Assembly: GCA_024195265.1 (NCBI GenBank)
Contig: JAJLRJ010000009.1
Span: 33,458,637 to 33,522,636 of the forward strand
DNA length: 64,000 nucleotides
Reading direction: 5' to 3'
Origin: Dendrophyllia cribrosa
Lineage: Eukaryota; Cnidaria; Anthozoa; Scleractinia; Dendrophylliidae
Translations under genes and position numbers: made by a program
Shown here: positions 44,781 to 57,260 of the stretch, piece by piece
Layout: every line of letters begins with the position of its first letter
Position numbering within the stretch: position 1 is the first letter of the stretch
Notes under the pieces: model-generated
Told to the model about the DNA's origin: nothing
What the model saw: the letters and a program-made list of their open reading frames with translations, nothing else
Database searches by the model: none

Positions 44781-44814
44781 CCAGTTTAGAGACACGCAAG
44801 TATCATTCCACGCA

Positions 44815-44950
44815 AGTATTGTTTAACAAAAACTTCATATTTGACAGTTATTTGTCTTTTTCATATTATTTCATGTGACAGAATTATGTGACTCTTTATA
44901 AATGAGGATACTTTGTGATGCCTATTATGGGGTAGCGAGGCCTCCTCATA
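44815..44950. repeat. Paralogous copy of PLAC8-A intron 2 sequence without the MITE
   Basis: AAACAAACACTTCATATTTG at 5677 matches AACAAAAACTTCATATTTGA here. TGACAGAATTATGTG and the GATGCCT-ATGG..TA block follow in both, but the 165-bp pogo-type MITE is absent here. Confidence 0.7.
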
Positions 44951-45934
44951 TAAAATTGACGTTAATGTTTCAACACGCATTTATGGGCGTAAATTGGGCA
45001 GGGAGTACTGGCAAGGCTCGGATAGAACCCACCGGATGAGGGGCCTCAGCACATGGCGCCATATTGAGGTGTGCCTCATGCCTGTACTGCAAGGCGGGCA
45101 TCACGCTGGGGTAATGTCCTGGGACCAAGTTAACCAAGTCCAGCAGAGTATCGCATGCCCCCTCCCTGACGGAGCTTCATCACAGTGCAGAAGGGGTGCC
45201 GCAGGCAGCAATTCCACGCCCTTAATTATTTATCAACAAGACTTGAGTAGGTATTTTTCCATCAGTCAAAATGAGCAACCGACTAAAGTCTAGGTAACAG
45301 AGCAATTATTACATGTACAAAATTAGACAATGAAAATTATAAGTATGGGAGGGTGGGGAGATCAATCTTGCTGTGAGAAAACTGGCAGCCTTCTGAGATG
45401 AAGGCGATTGAGAAAGCTCACATTAAGAAGACAAGTGCCAAATAAGGAATTACATGTGTGATGAAGCAGCAGTGGTGATTAAGGTAGGCTCGATTTCCGC
45501 TGCTTTCTCGTGTCGGGTCTCTGAGCCTATGATTAAGGGCATGGACTAGATGTTGCTTTCTACCATTAACTATTATTTATGCTAAAATATCATGAGGTGA
45601 TCATCAGGAAATGTTGAAAGGACCCTTAAAAGGTATTAGAAACGTGTTTTGTGGGTGTCGCTCACATTAATTACTCCTAAGAGGTACCGATTCTTTTTGA
45701 AAAATTACTCCTGCAACATATTTTTTCTCGTTAATCTCCTAAAAGGTATCAGACAGTGACAGTGGTCATTTTCAATTTAAACCTCCCTCAGTGGTACCAA
45801 ACCACAAATTTTACATTATGTTACCACTAAAAGGTACCTCTTATAAGGGAGTTCCAACCCACCCCCCCAACCCCCCTGCCAATTTCCCCCCCCCCCACAA
45901 GTGGATGGTAAAAAGGTACATATCCCAGGGAGTA

Positions 45935-45936
45935 CC

Positions 45937-45969
<33 letters not shown>

Positions 45970-46205
45970 CTTTATTTAAACATGGAATCCCATTCATAAA
46001 AATGCTCTTCCAGAGAGCTGTGCAAAAATAATGCAATAAAAAACAATAATAGATAAACATGGTCATTAAAATTGTACTAAATTACAAATGTGAGATAAAT
46101 GATTTCAGGTTTGTCTGTCCTTTAATAGTATTTGATAGACTGTTCCAGAGAACAGCTCCTCTGTACCTTGTGATGAGCGTGCTTCCTGTTCTTTTTCACA
46201 CTCCT
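45935..46205 (-). mobile_element. LINE 3' end joined to the TSR3 last exon
   Basis: The minus-strand frame reads [31 protein letters not shown]. This is the C terminus of a LINE reverse transcriptase ORF, followed by a 3' untranslated region, AATAAAG and a (GATT)n tail ending near 45935. It runs directly into the last recognised coding exon of TSR3 at about 46190-46210. Confidence 0.7.
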
Positions 46206-49200
46206 GCAGCCATTTATCCTGTGCTTCAACTACCTCCTTGCTGCATTTACATGCAGAATACCGATCCAGAAGAACCCTGAAAAGTAATAACAGAATTCTC
46301 TTTACTACTGACAGGGCATGTAAGTGTATTTTTACAAGGAGGAAAAAAGAGGAAGGAGGGGTGGGGTTCTGCCATATTTAAAGTGCCTATCACCCCTAGA
46401 AAGTTATTCTCAAAATCAACTCTATGTACATTGAATAGTTGAATGGTAAAATATTTCTTGTTTTGAACGTGCCGTTAGTGAGTTATAGAGATTTGAATTT
46501 ACAAAATGCTAATTAGATGACGTCAACCCAGGACTTTGCCATTATTTCTAAGCCAATTTACAATGCGCAGTTTACAGCTTGAGGATAATTAATTTGATAA
46601 ACACTAAAAATAAACTGTGGATAGTCAATTGATAAGCAAAAAATATTTCTTGGAGGTGAAAACAAGTAGTTGTATAATAAATGATTCCCGGGTTGACTTC
46701 ATCTAATTAGCATTTTGTAAATTCAAATCTCTATAACTCAATGACACGACGTTCAAAACAAGAAATATTTCACCATTTAACTATTCAATGTACATAGAGT
46801 TGATTCTGAAAATTACTGTCTAGGGGTGATAGGCACTTTAAGTTACAGAATGATAATGGACATAAATTTTTGAAAGGGACCTCTGGAAGGCACCATGCTA
46901 CAGTAAGAGGTACATGTATTAATTTTTTCTGAGAAGTAGTTCTTTTCTGGCTCTAGAAAGTCAGAATCAGTCATTACTTTTAAGACTGCTTGAAACAATT
47001 GCTTGATTTATTAATTTCTTTATAGTTTTCTTAGCTTTTGCCATTGTTAACTTTCTGTCCATTTTTAGATTATTTTAAAATTAATTTAAGGGTTTAAACA
47101 TTTATAACAATTCATTAATAATTCATAAGGAAAATTCAAAAGAAATGAAAATTTTATGAAGGCTTGTAATCCTTCGTTCAATCTAGTCTCTAGTGAATTA
47201 TATGATTGTAAAGTGCCATTGGGCTACATTAGGAAATGGCACTATTAATATAAATAATTTATTATACAATATTATTGTAATTTTATTATTATGGTACAGT
47301 ACTGTAATTGCGAATGATTTTTCTCTCTCAACCTCCGAGTCCAAACCATGGACTTTGAGATGCAAAGAGGATTTCTACTTGATGGAGAGGACCCGCCTTA
47401 TTATTATTATCATTATTATATTTATAAAAAAAGGAAAATGTCTTGATTAAAGATAGCAGTAATAATAATTTACAATAACCATAAATTGATACTTGAAAAC
47501 AAATGAGAAGTTAAAAAGAATAACATTTCTATATATACATCTTTTCGATAAAAAAAATTATTTAAAGAATAGCTGAAAACTTTGGAGTCAAGAAACAGAA
47601 CTAAAATTCTACCAGCTAAAACTTATCAAAATTTATTTCCAAGCCAGTGTAAACAAAAAGAAAAGCTGCTGTTTGCAAAAACTGTATTTTTAAAATAAAA
47701 CTTTTAAATTTCACTGCACATCGATAACTGATTTTCAAACTTATGCATGAATAGTAGGCGGATCGTAAAGCCACAACTTGCAGCACCAGTTTTTATCATG
47801 TTTTTGAATGAAATCTTCTATTTAAAACTGAAACTGACTTCAAAGTTTGTTGTTTAAAAAGTTTCACCTTTTCAGCTTTCCTTTGATTGACATCTACCAA
47901 ACTCAAGTTTGACCTTCTGGAATGAAGTGCGACGGGTCCCGTGTTAATGGTAACCACTGTACATGTAACTTTAAATCCTGGACAAGCATTAATCACCATT
48001 ACATATTAAGAGCCAGGCCTGGATGTTTTTGGAACAAAATAAATGATTTCCATTCCCAATTTCAGGTTTATTTTTCTCTTGCACTTTACAGTGACTCACT
48101 GATGTCAAAATTCCATATTTATTCTCTTCTACCTATCAATTTCTTTATCCCAATAGATTTGTACCTGTTCAGGGTATAAAACGAGGATCCCCATTTGAAT
48201 CGTTTCAGAAGAACTGCACCTAGATCTTGCTCACCTATGACAGCAATAAAAACACTGTTTTAATGAAGAGAAGATTGTTTTGAGCATTCTAAAAGAAAAA
48301 AAATGTGCTTACGGTACTGAATTTTTTAAACTACACATAATATTGGTATCTAAAAACTGTGCTAATTAAAAAACAAGGCCATTGTAAGACCTTGGCTTGA
48401 GTACAATAAAATTATTATATAAACTAGAAGTACATGTAATCACAGATTAAAGTGCGTCTCCTTAGGTACCTCGTTGTGACATGGCATTCGCGTTTTAGGC
48501 ATGTTTCTGGTTCTTTCTTGATTTAGGGCCGGCTTGTAGTTGTGGAATGTTCCACGTTGTCGAACGAGCTGTCAGAGCACGAGGCAGCAAAAAAAGTACG
48601 TACGCAGGTCAAAACATGCGCTAACCATGCGGGATACTATTGTGATGTTTCAAGATGGCGCAGATTTGGTACCGACACTTTTCTCGATTTGTTCCGCCTA
48701 GCCGACAAGATTAGGAAGTGTCTCCTTCGTCGACGCAATAATAATTATTAAAATCATTATTAGTGATTAATAGCTCAACCTCGGAATTAAGTCTTTGGAA
48801 CTCACTTTGGTTCAACTTCGGAAATGTTTGGAATACTTCAGGAAAACTAATGGATATCTTTGGATGTTTATGGGTCGACTTTCAGAGTCTTCTAAAGTCT
48901 CTATTTTCCTTGGAAAACCCCAGGTGATGAATGCCAATCAGTAAGTAATCAGTATTCATACAGAGTATAATTTGGGTTCCATACATGTATGTACTCCCCT
49001 TGTCTAATCATAAACAAGTAAGTTAGTTGAGTGACGTACTGTAAACTCACAAATTGTTGCCTCATTCAAATATTTAAAGTGGCACTGTCCCCCCGAAATA
49101 ACAAAATTTTGCTTAATAAAAAGTTCCATCTCATAAATTATTGCTAAATGCCACCAAACATACAACTAAATTTGATAAAAAGATTCTATTTCTAGCAATA

Positions 49201-52200
49201 CAGAAGCAGTAGTTTGAAGGAAAAGTGCAGGATTGCATTATTAGGATTTAAGTGGATTACAAGCGTGTGTTTCTTAAAGCTACCAAAATCTTTTTGGGCC
49301 TGAAAAGCTACATGTATCTTATGCGCAAAATGTTTACCAACAAATATCCAATTTTTGTTGATTTTGAAAGATAAACAATAAAATCTCACGTTTATTGCAC
49401 AAGTTCAAAATCATTCGTTAGAAACTGAATTTAAAAAACAGCTTCGAGACCGAAATGTCTTTGGGAGTTTTGCGAAACGTGCGCAGGCCAGTTCATCGAT
49501 TTTAATTTCTTGACAGGCAGTCAAGAAATCAAAGTTTCAATTCTGGTGGAATATTTGAGTTGTTTTAGTCATTATTTTGTCTTTTTAGTTCATATTCATT
49601 GCGTTCATCGCTTTTGGTGATTTTTTCTTCTTATCGTGTTCAACGAACAAAAATCCTTATTTTGTGTTGGTTGCATGCCCTGCGCCTTTCAAGCAGAAAG
49701 ATTTTAAAACTTTTGGTGTTGGGCCTGCTGTCTTGCTGCCCCTATAATGCTTTTTTCAGGGACTCATTTCCACTGGAAATTCCTTCAAACTTATCTCCAT
49801 AATCTCTGACTACTGCTAGTTTTAAGATCATAATAAAGCAAGCTTAATGGCCATCATCGTAAAAACACAATATTAAGCTGGGACGGTGTCTAAATAACTA
49901 AACATGTACCCTGCCTGTAGCTTAGAGTATTTATCCTTGCAGCACGATCTCTAAGCTAAAGAATTCCAACATGGTGTTTTAAAATACTTACCAACAATAT
50001 ACAGAGTTGCTGCAAAAGCCTCGACACAAGACAGTTTACATGGCTTTCCATAGTTGATGGGGTTTGCAGCAATCAAGTATGGCAACAAGCGCATATGACT
50101 ACCCCTCATTCTTCCAAATGGTGTAGTCTCTAATTTTGCCCATGAGCAGTCGATTACAGCTAGTCCATGTTCCATAATGAGGGGGTGGTCTTGGGGTGAC
50201 ACACACTGCTTACCCAAGGGACTTAAAATGATTCCATTGAACCTCTGAGAGAGCTTTAGTGTTCTCACAAAACCAAGACGTGAAAGTTTTCTTCCTGAAC
50301 ACTTCTTTGGATCGCAATGCTCCAGATCCTAAAAATACAGACTGATTATTACATGTTAAGAATTTGGTATCATTATTACTCATTAATATCATAAAGCAAT
50401 ACATATAATAAGTCTGCAAGTGGGTGAGCAGTGCGATATCAAAAACAAGTGAACAAAAATAATATCAGCCTCTAAACAAGTGATCATTTATTTATTACAT
50501 ATTATTCTATAGTAGTGGCAATCTTTGAAAGACTTTGTAAGTCCTTGAAATCTCTGGAAATCTTTAAAAGTCTTCATTTGAGCTAAATTGGCAACTATTG
50601 AAACTCTTTGGTTTATTTTCATTGATTCATATTCAGGCTCCAACCATACAACCTGTGAATTGATATGATATCACATCATGATGGTATGCAATATAAAATA
50701 ATAAGAATGGTAATACTGTAGGTCATCAATGCTTCACATATTAGCTTTGATATACATTGTACCATCACTGATTGCTAAGTTTACTGCCAGGGAATTTATA
50801 CTGGCACCGTCAGGGTATTTTACATTTATATGAGAGGAGGAAGAGAAAGAGGAAGATTGACACACCCCCTCCCCCCTCCCCCCTCCCCCCTCCCGCTTGA
50901 ATGGGATTTGAACCTATGATGAATATATGAAAATCATATATGTGAATTGCAGATGAAACATGAGTGACATTAATTTGATCCTCACATTGTGCCATCAACT
51001 TTTAAAAGCAGTTGAAAAAGCAACTTGAAAAATTTAAGCTTGCCTATGAATGGGATTCAAACCCATGACCTTGCAATACCGGTGCAATGCTCTATCGAGG
51101 ACACTGAGCTACCATATGGATACTAGATAGTCAGTTGTGAGTTTGTGATATACCCGATGATTTTATTTATTTATTTATGCAAAACACTTAATATTTAACA
51201 AGCAGATTTGAGAGGTTACAATACAGAGAAATAAATTACAATACAGTAAATGAGAAAACTACAGATACTGTACATGTGTACATAACAAGATGTTATAAAA
51301 ATACATTACACTAGTCTAGACATTCCGAGACTGGGTTGGCATTGGCAATTAATTTTGATACCCGATGATAGCGAAATACATGAATATATGAATATACATG
51401 TATGAAAATCATATACATGTACAGTATGTGAACATCAACTTCAGCAGTTGAAAAAGCAACCTGAAAAAATTAAAGTTTATCCCATTCAAGCTTATCAAGC
51501 TTACCCTGTTCAAGCTTATCAAGCTTATCCTGTTCAAGCTTATCAAGCTTATCCTGTTCAAGCTTATCAAGCTTATCCTGTTCAAGCTTGATTTTTTTCA
51601 GGTTTCTTTTTCAACTGCTTAAAGGCACACCATCCTGGCGAAATGGCAGATTATTTTTTTTTGCTTAGCTTATGTCCACATTATATCACCAAATACCACC
51701 AAATATACCAATTTATTTAGTTGAAAAGATTCTATAGAGCAAAACAAAAGCAGTAATTTGGAGATAAAGTGCAGGATTGCAAGGATTGAAGTGGATTGCA
51801 GTTCATGAAATTTGATTTATTGACAGGCGCTCAAGAAATCAAACTTGCCATTCTTGTGAAATTTTGACTTTTCTAGCTGTTATTTTGTTTGTTTAGTCCA
51901 TATTTCTTTGCTTCGATCACTTTTCCTGATGGTTTCTTCCAATTTCAAGACAATAAAGTAAGCTTAAACCAAGCTCCTGGTTATAATCATGAAAACACAA
52001 TATTCCAGCCGGGACAGTGTCCCTTTAAGTTGATGGCACACTGGGAGGATCAAATTTCACATAAGAATAAGGTTAGAACCAGGTACATGTACATGTTTTA
52101 ACATGTTGTTTGTTAAAGTGACTCATCAGAAATGTAACACTTCTAGTAATAATAATTATCCATTACAAAACATATGTTACAGTTCTTAGAAAACAGCTCT

Positions 52201-55200
52201 GCATTAAGCTTTAACTTACCCACATAGCTAAAGGGAAAGGAAATCCTCGGCCATAATCTTTTGGGCCAGTTTCATCTGAAAATAAAAGCAACATTGGTTG
52301 TAAATTTAGTCTGCCTAGTAGGATTGTATCTGTCTAACAACTATGAAAGTAGTCCTGAAAAGAATTGTAGTTGCTGGCAACTGATCTTTTAACCTGAGTG
52401 GAAGTCACCTTCAGGTAACTGGCATGTCAGGGAAAAGGAGGTGCCTGCCAGGAAGACTCCATTTTTTTTTTCATTGAGAGAACATTGAAAATAAAATTCT
52501 AAGTGTCGACATTACCTTATATAGGTCTCCCTCAATAAGGTGTCCGACCCTCCCTCTATGCCTGTGGTAAATTGTCTCCCATTGGCTTTAAGATCACCAC
52601 TTAAAATCTACTTTCCAGAATATTCAAATCATAAAAAAAAATTAATTGACTACAAAGTATTCTGGTTGACAGAGGTACCTTAACGAGGGTTGCAACAGTT
52701 TTTTCTTGCCTTGGGGTTTATCTTTTAAAATCAAAATTTCACACGGAATGACAAGCTTTTATTTTTTTCATAAATGATAATGTTAACTTCAAGTTTTATT
52801 TTTACTGGTTTTCAAGCAATGGTTTTTACCATAACGACAATATAGTCAAATGTTTCACCTTCTTAAAGCAGGAAACAAATAATATTATTGTTGACTTATT
52901 TTTGGCTCTGTTGCCTTGAAATCCTCAGAATCAAGACTTTTAACAGGTTATAACTGAAAGGTGCAGGCGACATACATGTATGACATAATCACATGCTTAT
53001 AAGGATGTTTGTTTGTATAGGTAATCATATGGTTTCGAGTTCAATTTGGGATTTAAATTTGCATGAGTGAGTTTTTCAAAAACCTCAAATTGCACGAGCC
53101 GCTTCGGCGAGTGCAATTTGAGCTTTTTGAAAAACTCACAAGTGCAAATTAATCCCAAATTGAACAAGAAAACCGTATGATTACTTATTAATAATTATAC
53201 ATGAAAAAATTTGCATCCATTTTTGTTTGGAAATTTTTTTTTTTTGCAAAAAAATTTTTTGGAAATTTTTTTCTTTTTTTTCCAAAAAAATTTTTTTTTG
53301 GATTTGTAATTTGCACTGGTGTTACACTTTTTGCACCGGTGTTACACTTGAACTGCACTGCTCTTAGCCAATCAGAATCAAGTAATTTTTTCATGTATAT
53401 TATTTGCTTAGTAAATGCTCAATATGCATGGTTACGCATCAGAGCAAGTCTCTTTTTCTTTCCACCTCAAAATACAATTTTAAGAAGAAGACTCTGATAG
53501 GAGGAAAAATAACGGCTCAAGCCATCATTTTGTTACAGCCATTATACATTCACAGTAGGCCACTGACAGAAACTGAGCATGGTATGAAGTCTGAGTGCAA
53601 AACACCTGGGGGGAGGGGAGGGGTACTTGAGCCATGTTTGGGTATAGGGGTGCTGCCGAGGGTTTGAAACCTGGACCTTGTTCAGGATCAAACACCCTAT
53701 GAGCTTTTTTAGGACCCTTTTTATTAGACAAAGGAAAATATACACTCTCTTGTTTTACACAATTTTAAAGTGTTTTATGAATGATTGCAATTAAGCAAAC
53801 GTCTTCAATCTCAAATTACTAAATACTGTATAAACCATATTATGATGGCAACCATGCAACTATGCTGTTTAATAGCACTGTTTAGGACAGATCTACACGT
53901 AGATTCATACTCTGTGTAGGACACCCTGTTCAAAGCAATGATACAGAAAAACAAATCCTGTCCAGCGGCACATCCTCGGCACATCCTCCTTAAATATGGC
54001 TAAAACTGAGTTCATGTTAATTGGCTCAAGGCAAAAGCTTAATAATTTACCACCTTTGCCTTCCTTGAAAAATAAATAATGTTTCAATCAAACATTCTCA
54101 TTCTGCTAAGTCTCTTGGCATGCTTACTGATGAAAATCTAACGTTGGAAAACCATGTTGATGCTATATCAAAGAAAATTGCATCTGGTATTGGAGCTATT
54201 AAATGTATTAAACATTGTTTGCCCCCTCTGCCTTGCATGATGTCTATTATAGTCTTGTCCAATCACATTTTGACTATTGTAGCGTGGTTCATGTATGGGG
54301 TAGCTGTGGTAAAATGTTACGCGATAAATTGCAGCGGCTTCAGAACCGTGCACTAGTGCACGTTCTTACATGTACTAACTCCAATTTTGATGCTGATGCA
54401 AGCATACTATTAAATGACTAAGGATGGAAAAATCTTGAAGCCCAGTGTCTAATTAATAAGGCTGTGATGGTGTATAAATCTTTGAATTGTCTTGTGCCTG
54501 ATTACCTGTCTTCAAAATTTATACCACGCAGCAGTATTTTTAGTTCCTATAATCTTAGAGGCTGAAAATACGCTGGCTGTTCCTTTGCCATGTACTAATT
54601 ACTATAAAAACAGCTTTTGTTACAGCGGGCTGTCCTGTGGAACAATTTGCCCTCTGATACAGGACAAGCTAAATCCTTGGCTAGCTTGCGGCAACTGCTT
54701 ACTTCTCATTTAAACACAGCATTCATGGAAAACAGGCTTCAATTTTAATTTTATTTTTAACTTTACGTTATTGTACAGTAAATACAACTAAAAGTAGTTT
54801 TCATTAGAGTGTAATATTTTAGGATTTAGAAGTATATGAATATGTATTTAGCCTTATTTGTGTACATTAGCCTGATCATGTTTACCCATGTATAAATAAA
54901 AGTGATGATGATGATGATGATGATATACATTGTAAGGTTCAAGTAGTACATGTACCCTCAGGGGCAAAATAGTTCTGGCAATGAAGGCAATGATTCATTG
55001 GTCCCATTGCTGACACTTAACTTGCCTTGCAACTGCATCTTTTCAAATTACTGCACAATATGATTTACAGTGAAATTTGAGCAAATGCATCAATCACTAC
55101 AGTATACCTGCCAACTCACACGCATCATGCTGGAGTCACACGCTTGTGGATCAAAAACATTGATCACATGCATACAGGACATTTTCACACGCCTGACTCA

Positions 55201-56322
55201 CAATTCCGGACAACTTGTTCTCTTAACCATTGATGTGAAAAATTTAATTCAATTTCCACCCAAAATAGTCCAGTGAACAGTGTAAATGTCCAATTCCGTC
55301 CTTAATAACAAGCTAAAAGTACACCTTCCAACTTTTTCCGAGTGATAGGTGTGAGAATTTTTTCGTGGGAGTGCCAGGACTTCCGAAGGCGATCCGACCA
55401 AATCCGAAAAGAACCCGATCTATTCCAAAGATGTATGAAGTTGTCCGAAGATATTCTGAAGAATTCGGAAGTTTCTATGGACCTCAGATCTCCGTTGAAT
55501 AACATCCAACTGTAATATTATTGTAATGTTCAGATCAATAAAAAACTACAAAAAAGTGCCATATTTTCATGAACGTAACTATATTTTTAATTGGATCATG
55601 CGATTAGTTAAGGCTGATAGCTCAAATCTGTAAGTCAGGCGTGAGAAATTGCTCCATAGGCGTGAGTAGGCGCGAGATCAGAGTTTTGGACTCACAGGCG
55701 TGAGACTCACGCCCAAGGCATGAGACTTGGCAGGTATATAAAAGGTTGCAAGCATGATTTTGGCAAGATCTTGCCAAGATTTTGACCTTGACACCATGAA
55801 ATTCGTCAACCTTCGGAAATCATCTAAACATCTTTGGGAATCTTTGGCAATGTTCAGAAGTCATCGGAATTTGGGTAATATGGATACGAAAATCTCACGC
55901 ATTTGATTTAGAAAAAGTTGGCAGGTATACTACAGCCAATTTTAAACGAAATATTAACATGTGTCAGAACTCTTAGTAGAATACAATAGGTAAGCTTACT
56001 ATTGTTATTCAATGGGATGCAAATGGTTTAGCCGAAATGTTTGGTTCATCCTCGGTGTAAAAACCTGCCAATTCACGAGTGACGTAAAAAAAAATAAAAC
56101 AAAAGGTACTGAAACAATAGAGTGCAAGAAAACAAAGGAAGAAAACAAAGAAAAAAGTCACAGGTTTTTACACTGAGGTAAACCCAAATGTTTACCTCGT
56201 GTCATGTCCTTCTCGAAACTCTCAAAATCTCCTGTTCCGTTGCAGGCAGCTTCAAACCTGGAACTCTTACTAAGTTTATGACGAGGGGTAGCTTCTTTTC
56301 CTTTTCCTTTGTGCCTTCCCAT
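46105..56322 (-). CDS. TSR3: 18S rRNA aminocarboxypropyltransferase TSR3
   Basis: Tsr3 transfers the 3-amino-3-carboxypropyl group of S-adenosylmethionine to the N1-methylpseudouridine of 18S rRNA, a late cytoplasmic step in 40S maturation. Exons (minus strand): 56196-56322, 52220-52275, 49992-50328, 48165-48234, 46105-46276; all introns GT-AG and all phases join correctly (253 residues). The basic N terminus is [10 protein letters not shown]. Exon 2-3 gives [32 protein letters not shown]. Exon 3 holds [54 protein letters not shown] and [15 protein letters not shown], the core SPOUT-like fold and SAM site. Exon 4 has [15 protein letters not shown], exon 5 [20 protein letters not shown]. The final ~20 codons after EARSSQ overlap a LINE 3' end read in another frame; either this is a hybrid C terminus or a GT donor at SSQ|GTACAG leads to an unseen exon. 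Human and yeast proteins are about 310 residues, so the acidic tail is short or missing. Confidence 0.92.
46378..46846. mobile_element. TIR element with TTAAAGTGCC ends, TSR3 intron 4
   Basis: TTAAAGTGCCTATCACCCCT at the left is inverted as AGGGGTGATAGGCACTTTAA at the right. The arms extend about 150 bp (ACTCTATGTACATTGAATAG, GCTAATTAGATGACGTC). Confidence 0.85.
48430..48750. mobile_element. Element related to 12540-13730
   Basis: The left edge AATCACAGATTAAAGTGCGT with CTCCTTA and right edge GATTAGGAAGTGTCTCCTTC match the edges of the larger copy at 12.5-13.7 kb. It contains the GGTACCGACACTTTTCTCGA block once. It lies in TSR3 intron 3. Confidence 0.6.
49076..49889. mobile_element. GGGACAC-type MITE with internal extra sequence, TSR3 intron 3
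   Basis: The left end is TTTAAAGTGGCACTGTCCCC and the right end AAGCTGGGACGGTGTC. GTGCAGGATTGCATTATTAG and GACAGGCAGTCAAGAAATCA belong to the family body, but about 200 bp around 49260-49480 is not found in the other copies. Confidence 0.6.
50863..50893 (-). repeat. (CCCCCCT)n tract, G-quadruplex-prone on the minus strand
   Basis: Four consecutive C5-6 runs are separated by single T. The G-rich strand is the TSR3 transcript strand within intron 2. Confidence 0.8.
50895..51116 (-). mobile_element. tRNA-derived SINE-like repeat
   Basis: The minus-strand head CATATGGTAGCTCAGTGTCC has an A-box-like TAGCTCAGTG, a GAGCATTGCACC anticodon-arm region and B box GGTTTGAATCC; it resembles a tRNA-Ala-type gene with an expanded D loop. 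It is followed by a body with AGTTGCTTTTTCAACTGC and a second ATAGGTTCAAATCCC near 50900. The body block recurs at 51425-51475. Confidence 0.55.
51161..51357 (-). mobile_element. 5'-truncated LINE 3' end with 11-bp target duplication
   Basis: ATACCCGATGA flanks the insert on both sides (51150-51160, 51358-51368). Read on the minus strand, the 197-bp insert ends in ATAAATAAATAAATAAAA, a normal LINE tail. Confidence 0.8.
51484..51590. repeat. 24-bp minisatellite, about 4 copies
   Basis: The unit TTCAAGCTTATCAAGCTTAT CCTG is repeated with almost no change, so it is young or homogenised. It contains HindIII-type AAGCTT palindromes twice per unit. Confidence 0.9.
51622..52029. mobile_element. GGGACAC-type MITE, TSR3 intron 2
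   Basis: The right end GCCGGGACAGTGTCCCTTTA is intact. The body matches 4944-5610 and 16842-17238 in inverted orientation (GCTCCTGGTTATAATCATGA, TTTTCCTGATGGTTTCTTCC). The left end is degraded (AAAGGCACACCATCCTGGC). Confidence 0.75.
53013..53190. mobile_element. Palindromic MITE with TGCACGAGCCGCTTCGGCGA centre
   Basis: The arms GGTAATCATATGGTTT, TTCAATTTGGGATT and TGAGTTTTTCAAAAA are inverted about a centre near 53107. T- and A-rich sequence with GGAAATTTTTTTT runs follows to about 53310. It is in TSR3 intron 1. Confidence 0.8.
53985..54923 (+). mobile_element. 5'-truncated LINE, reverse transcriptase C-terminal region
   Basis: The frames join across shifts: [89 protein letters not shown], then [20 protein letters not shown]. 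This is the thumb/C-terminal part of a CR1/L2-type LINE ORF2. The 3' end has AATAAAAG and a (GAT)n tail to 54923. Several frameshifts and stops make it dead. It is in TSR3 intron 1, antisense to the gene. Confidence 0.8.
55101..55931. mobile_element. Element with ACCTGCCAACT-type TIRs
   Basis: The left end is TACCTGCCAACTCACACGC and the right end AAAAAGTTGGCAGGTA (to 55931). A third GACTTGGCAGGTATA at about 55721-55735 suggests two fused or nested copies. GCGTGAG repeats surround 55650-55710. Confidence 0.65.
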
Positions 56323-56654
56323 TGTTAGGGGAAGCCGAGGTTTGGCAACAAATTAGAAAACTGAAAAACACATTATGGTTTCTGCATCCGCCATCTTTAA
56401 TTTGTAAGTTACCTTAAGAGACTGGGGCGAGTTTGGTTCTCAGGGAGCATGTCATGTTCTATCCATTTTGCATTCTGGCGAGTCGTGGTTTTCTGCTTTG
56501 CCGACAAAATACATGCTTCTGCTCAAGAATAATGTAATATCTATTCTCTTATATGTGATTGTCAGACAGATCAGACAAAACATAAAATTAATAGATTGCG
56601 TGATCGCGTGACAACAGCCTAATCACGTGACTATCGTTTTCATTTCGCAACAAC

Positions 56655-57260
56655 CCGTCCTCCTCTCTGAAATTAACGATTATCGTTAATTCTCAAATTG
56701 CTCTGAATTTACGATTATAGTTAATTTAGAACACTGACAGTCTGAAAGGAATTCTGGGAAGTTTATAGCATTTTTGTAGAAAAAGAACAATCCTTAGTGT
56801 TCGGACAGGACTCGAACCTACGACCCTTCGCTGACCAACATGATATCCTCTCTTCTATTAAACCACTAGACCACCACGTTGCTGGTTGAGCAAACCTCAA
56901 TTTTTTAACATAATAAAATTCATGCGCTTATTCTACACCCTGTAGTAAGCCTATAAAATCACTCGCTTGAAAATAACTTTAGAAAGTAAATGGAAGAGCT
57001 TGATCACCAAACCTCAACAAAAAGCTAACCATTTGAAATCAGCGCTTAGGCCTAATCACTGTAGATCAATGATATTCTATGCAAGACTCAAATAAATATC
57101 TTGCAGATATAATTTCCCATCGCCTTGTTGTTCGGTAGTCTAGTGGTAAGAAGACGTTCCTAGTAGCGGTAGTTCCGGGTTCCAATCCAGTCCAAATAAC
57201 ATTTTTTTTTAATTTCTTCTTTTCTGAAATGTCCTGGGAAACAGTGTTCTAAATTAACTA
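56655..57260. mobile_element. Fold-back element with two opposed tRNA-like sequences, copy 2 (inverted, truncated)
   Basis: The left TIR CCTCTCTGAAATTAACGATT with ATCGTTAATTCTC is followed by the minus-strand tRNA-like 56797-56881 (B box in GGACTCGAACC, plus strand) and the plus-strand tRNA-like 57127-57197. The internal order is reversed relative to copy 1. The right TIR stops after GTTCTAAATTAACTA, so about 55 bp is lost. It lies just upstream of the TSR3 start. Confidence 0.7.

Noticed and set aside
44994..45293. 99-codon frame (starting MGREYWQGSDRTHRMRGL)
   Set aside because: It has reasonable length and composition but no domain, no splice context and no repeat in the window; evidence too weak to list as a gene.
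51484..51590. CRISPR-like array
   Set aside because: The 24-bp units are directly contiguous with no unique spacers; it is a minisatellite in a eukaryotic intron.
54120..54713. Host gene in TSR3 intron 1
   Set aside because: The frames join to a LINE reverse transcriptase C terminus with frameshifts and a (GAT)n tail.
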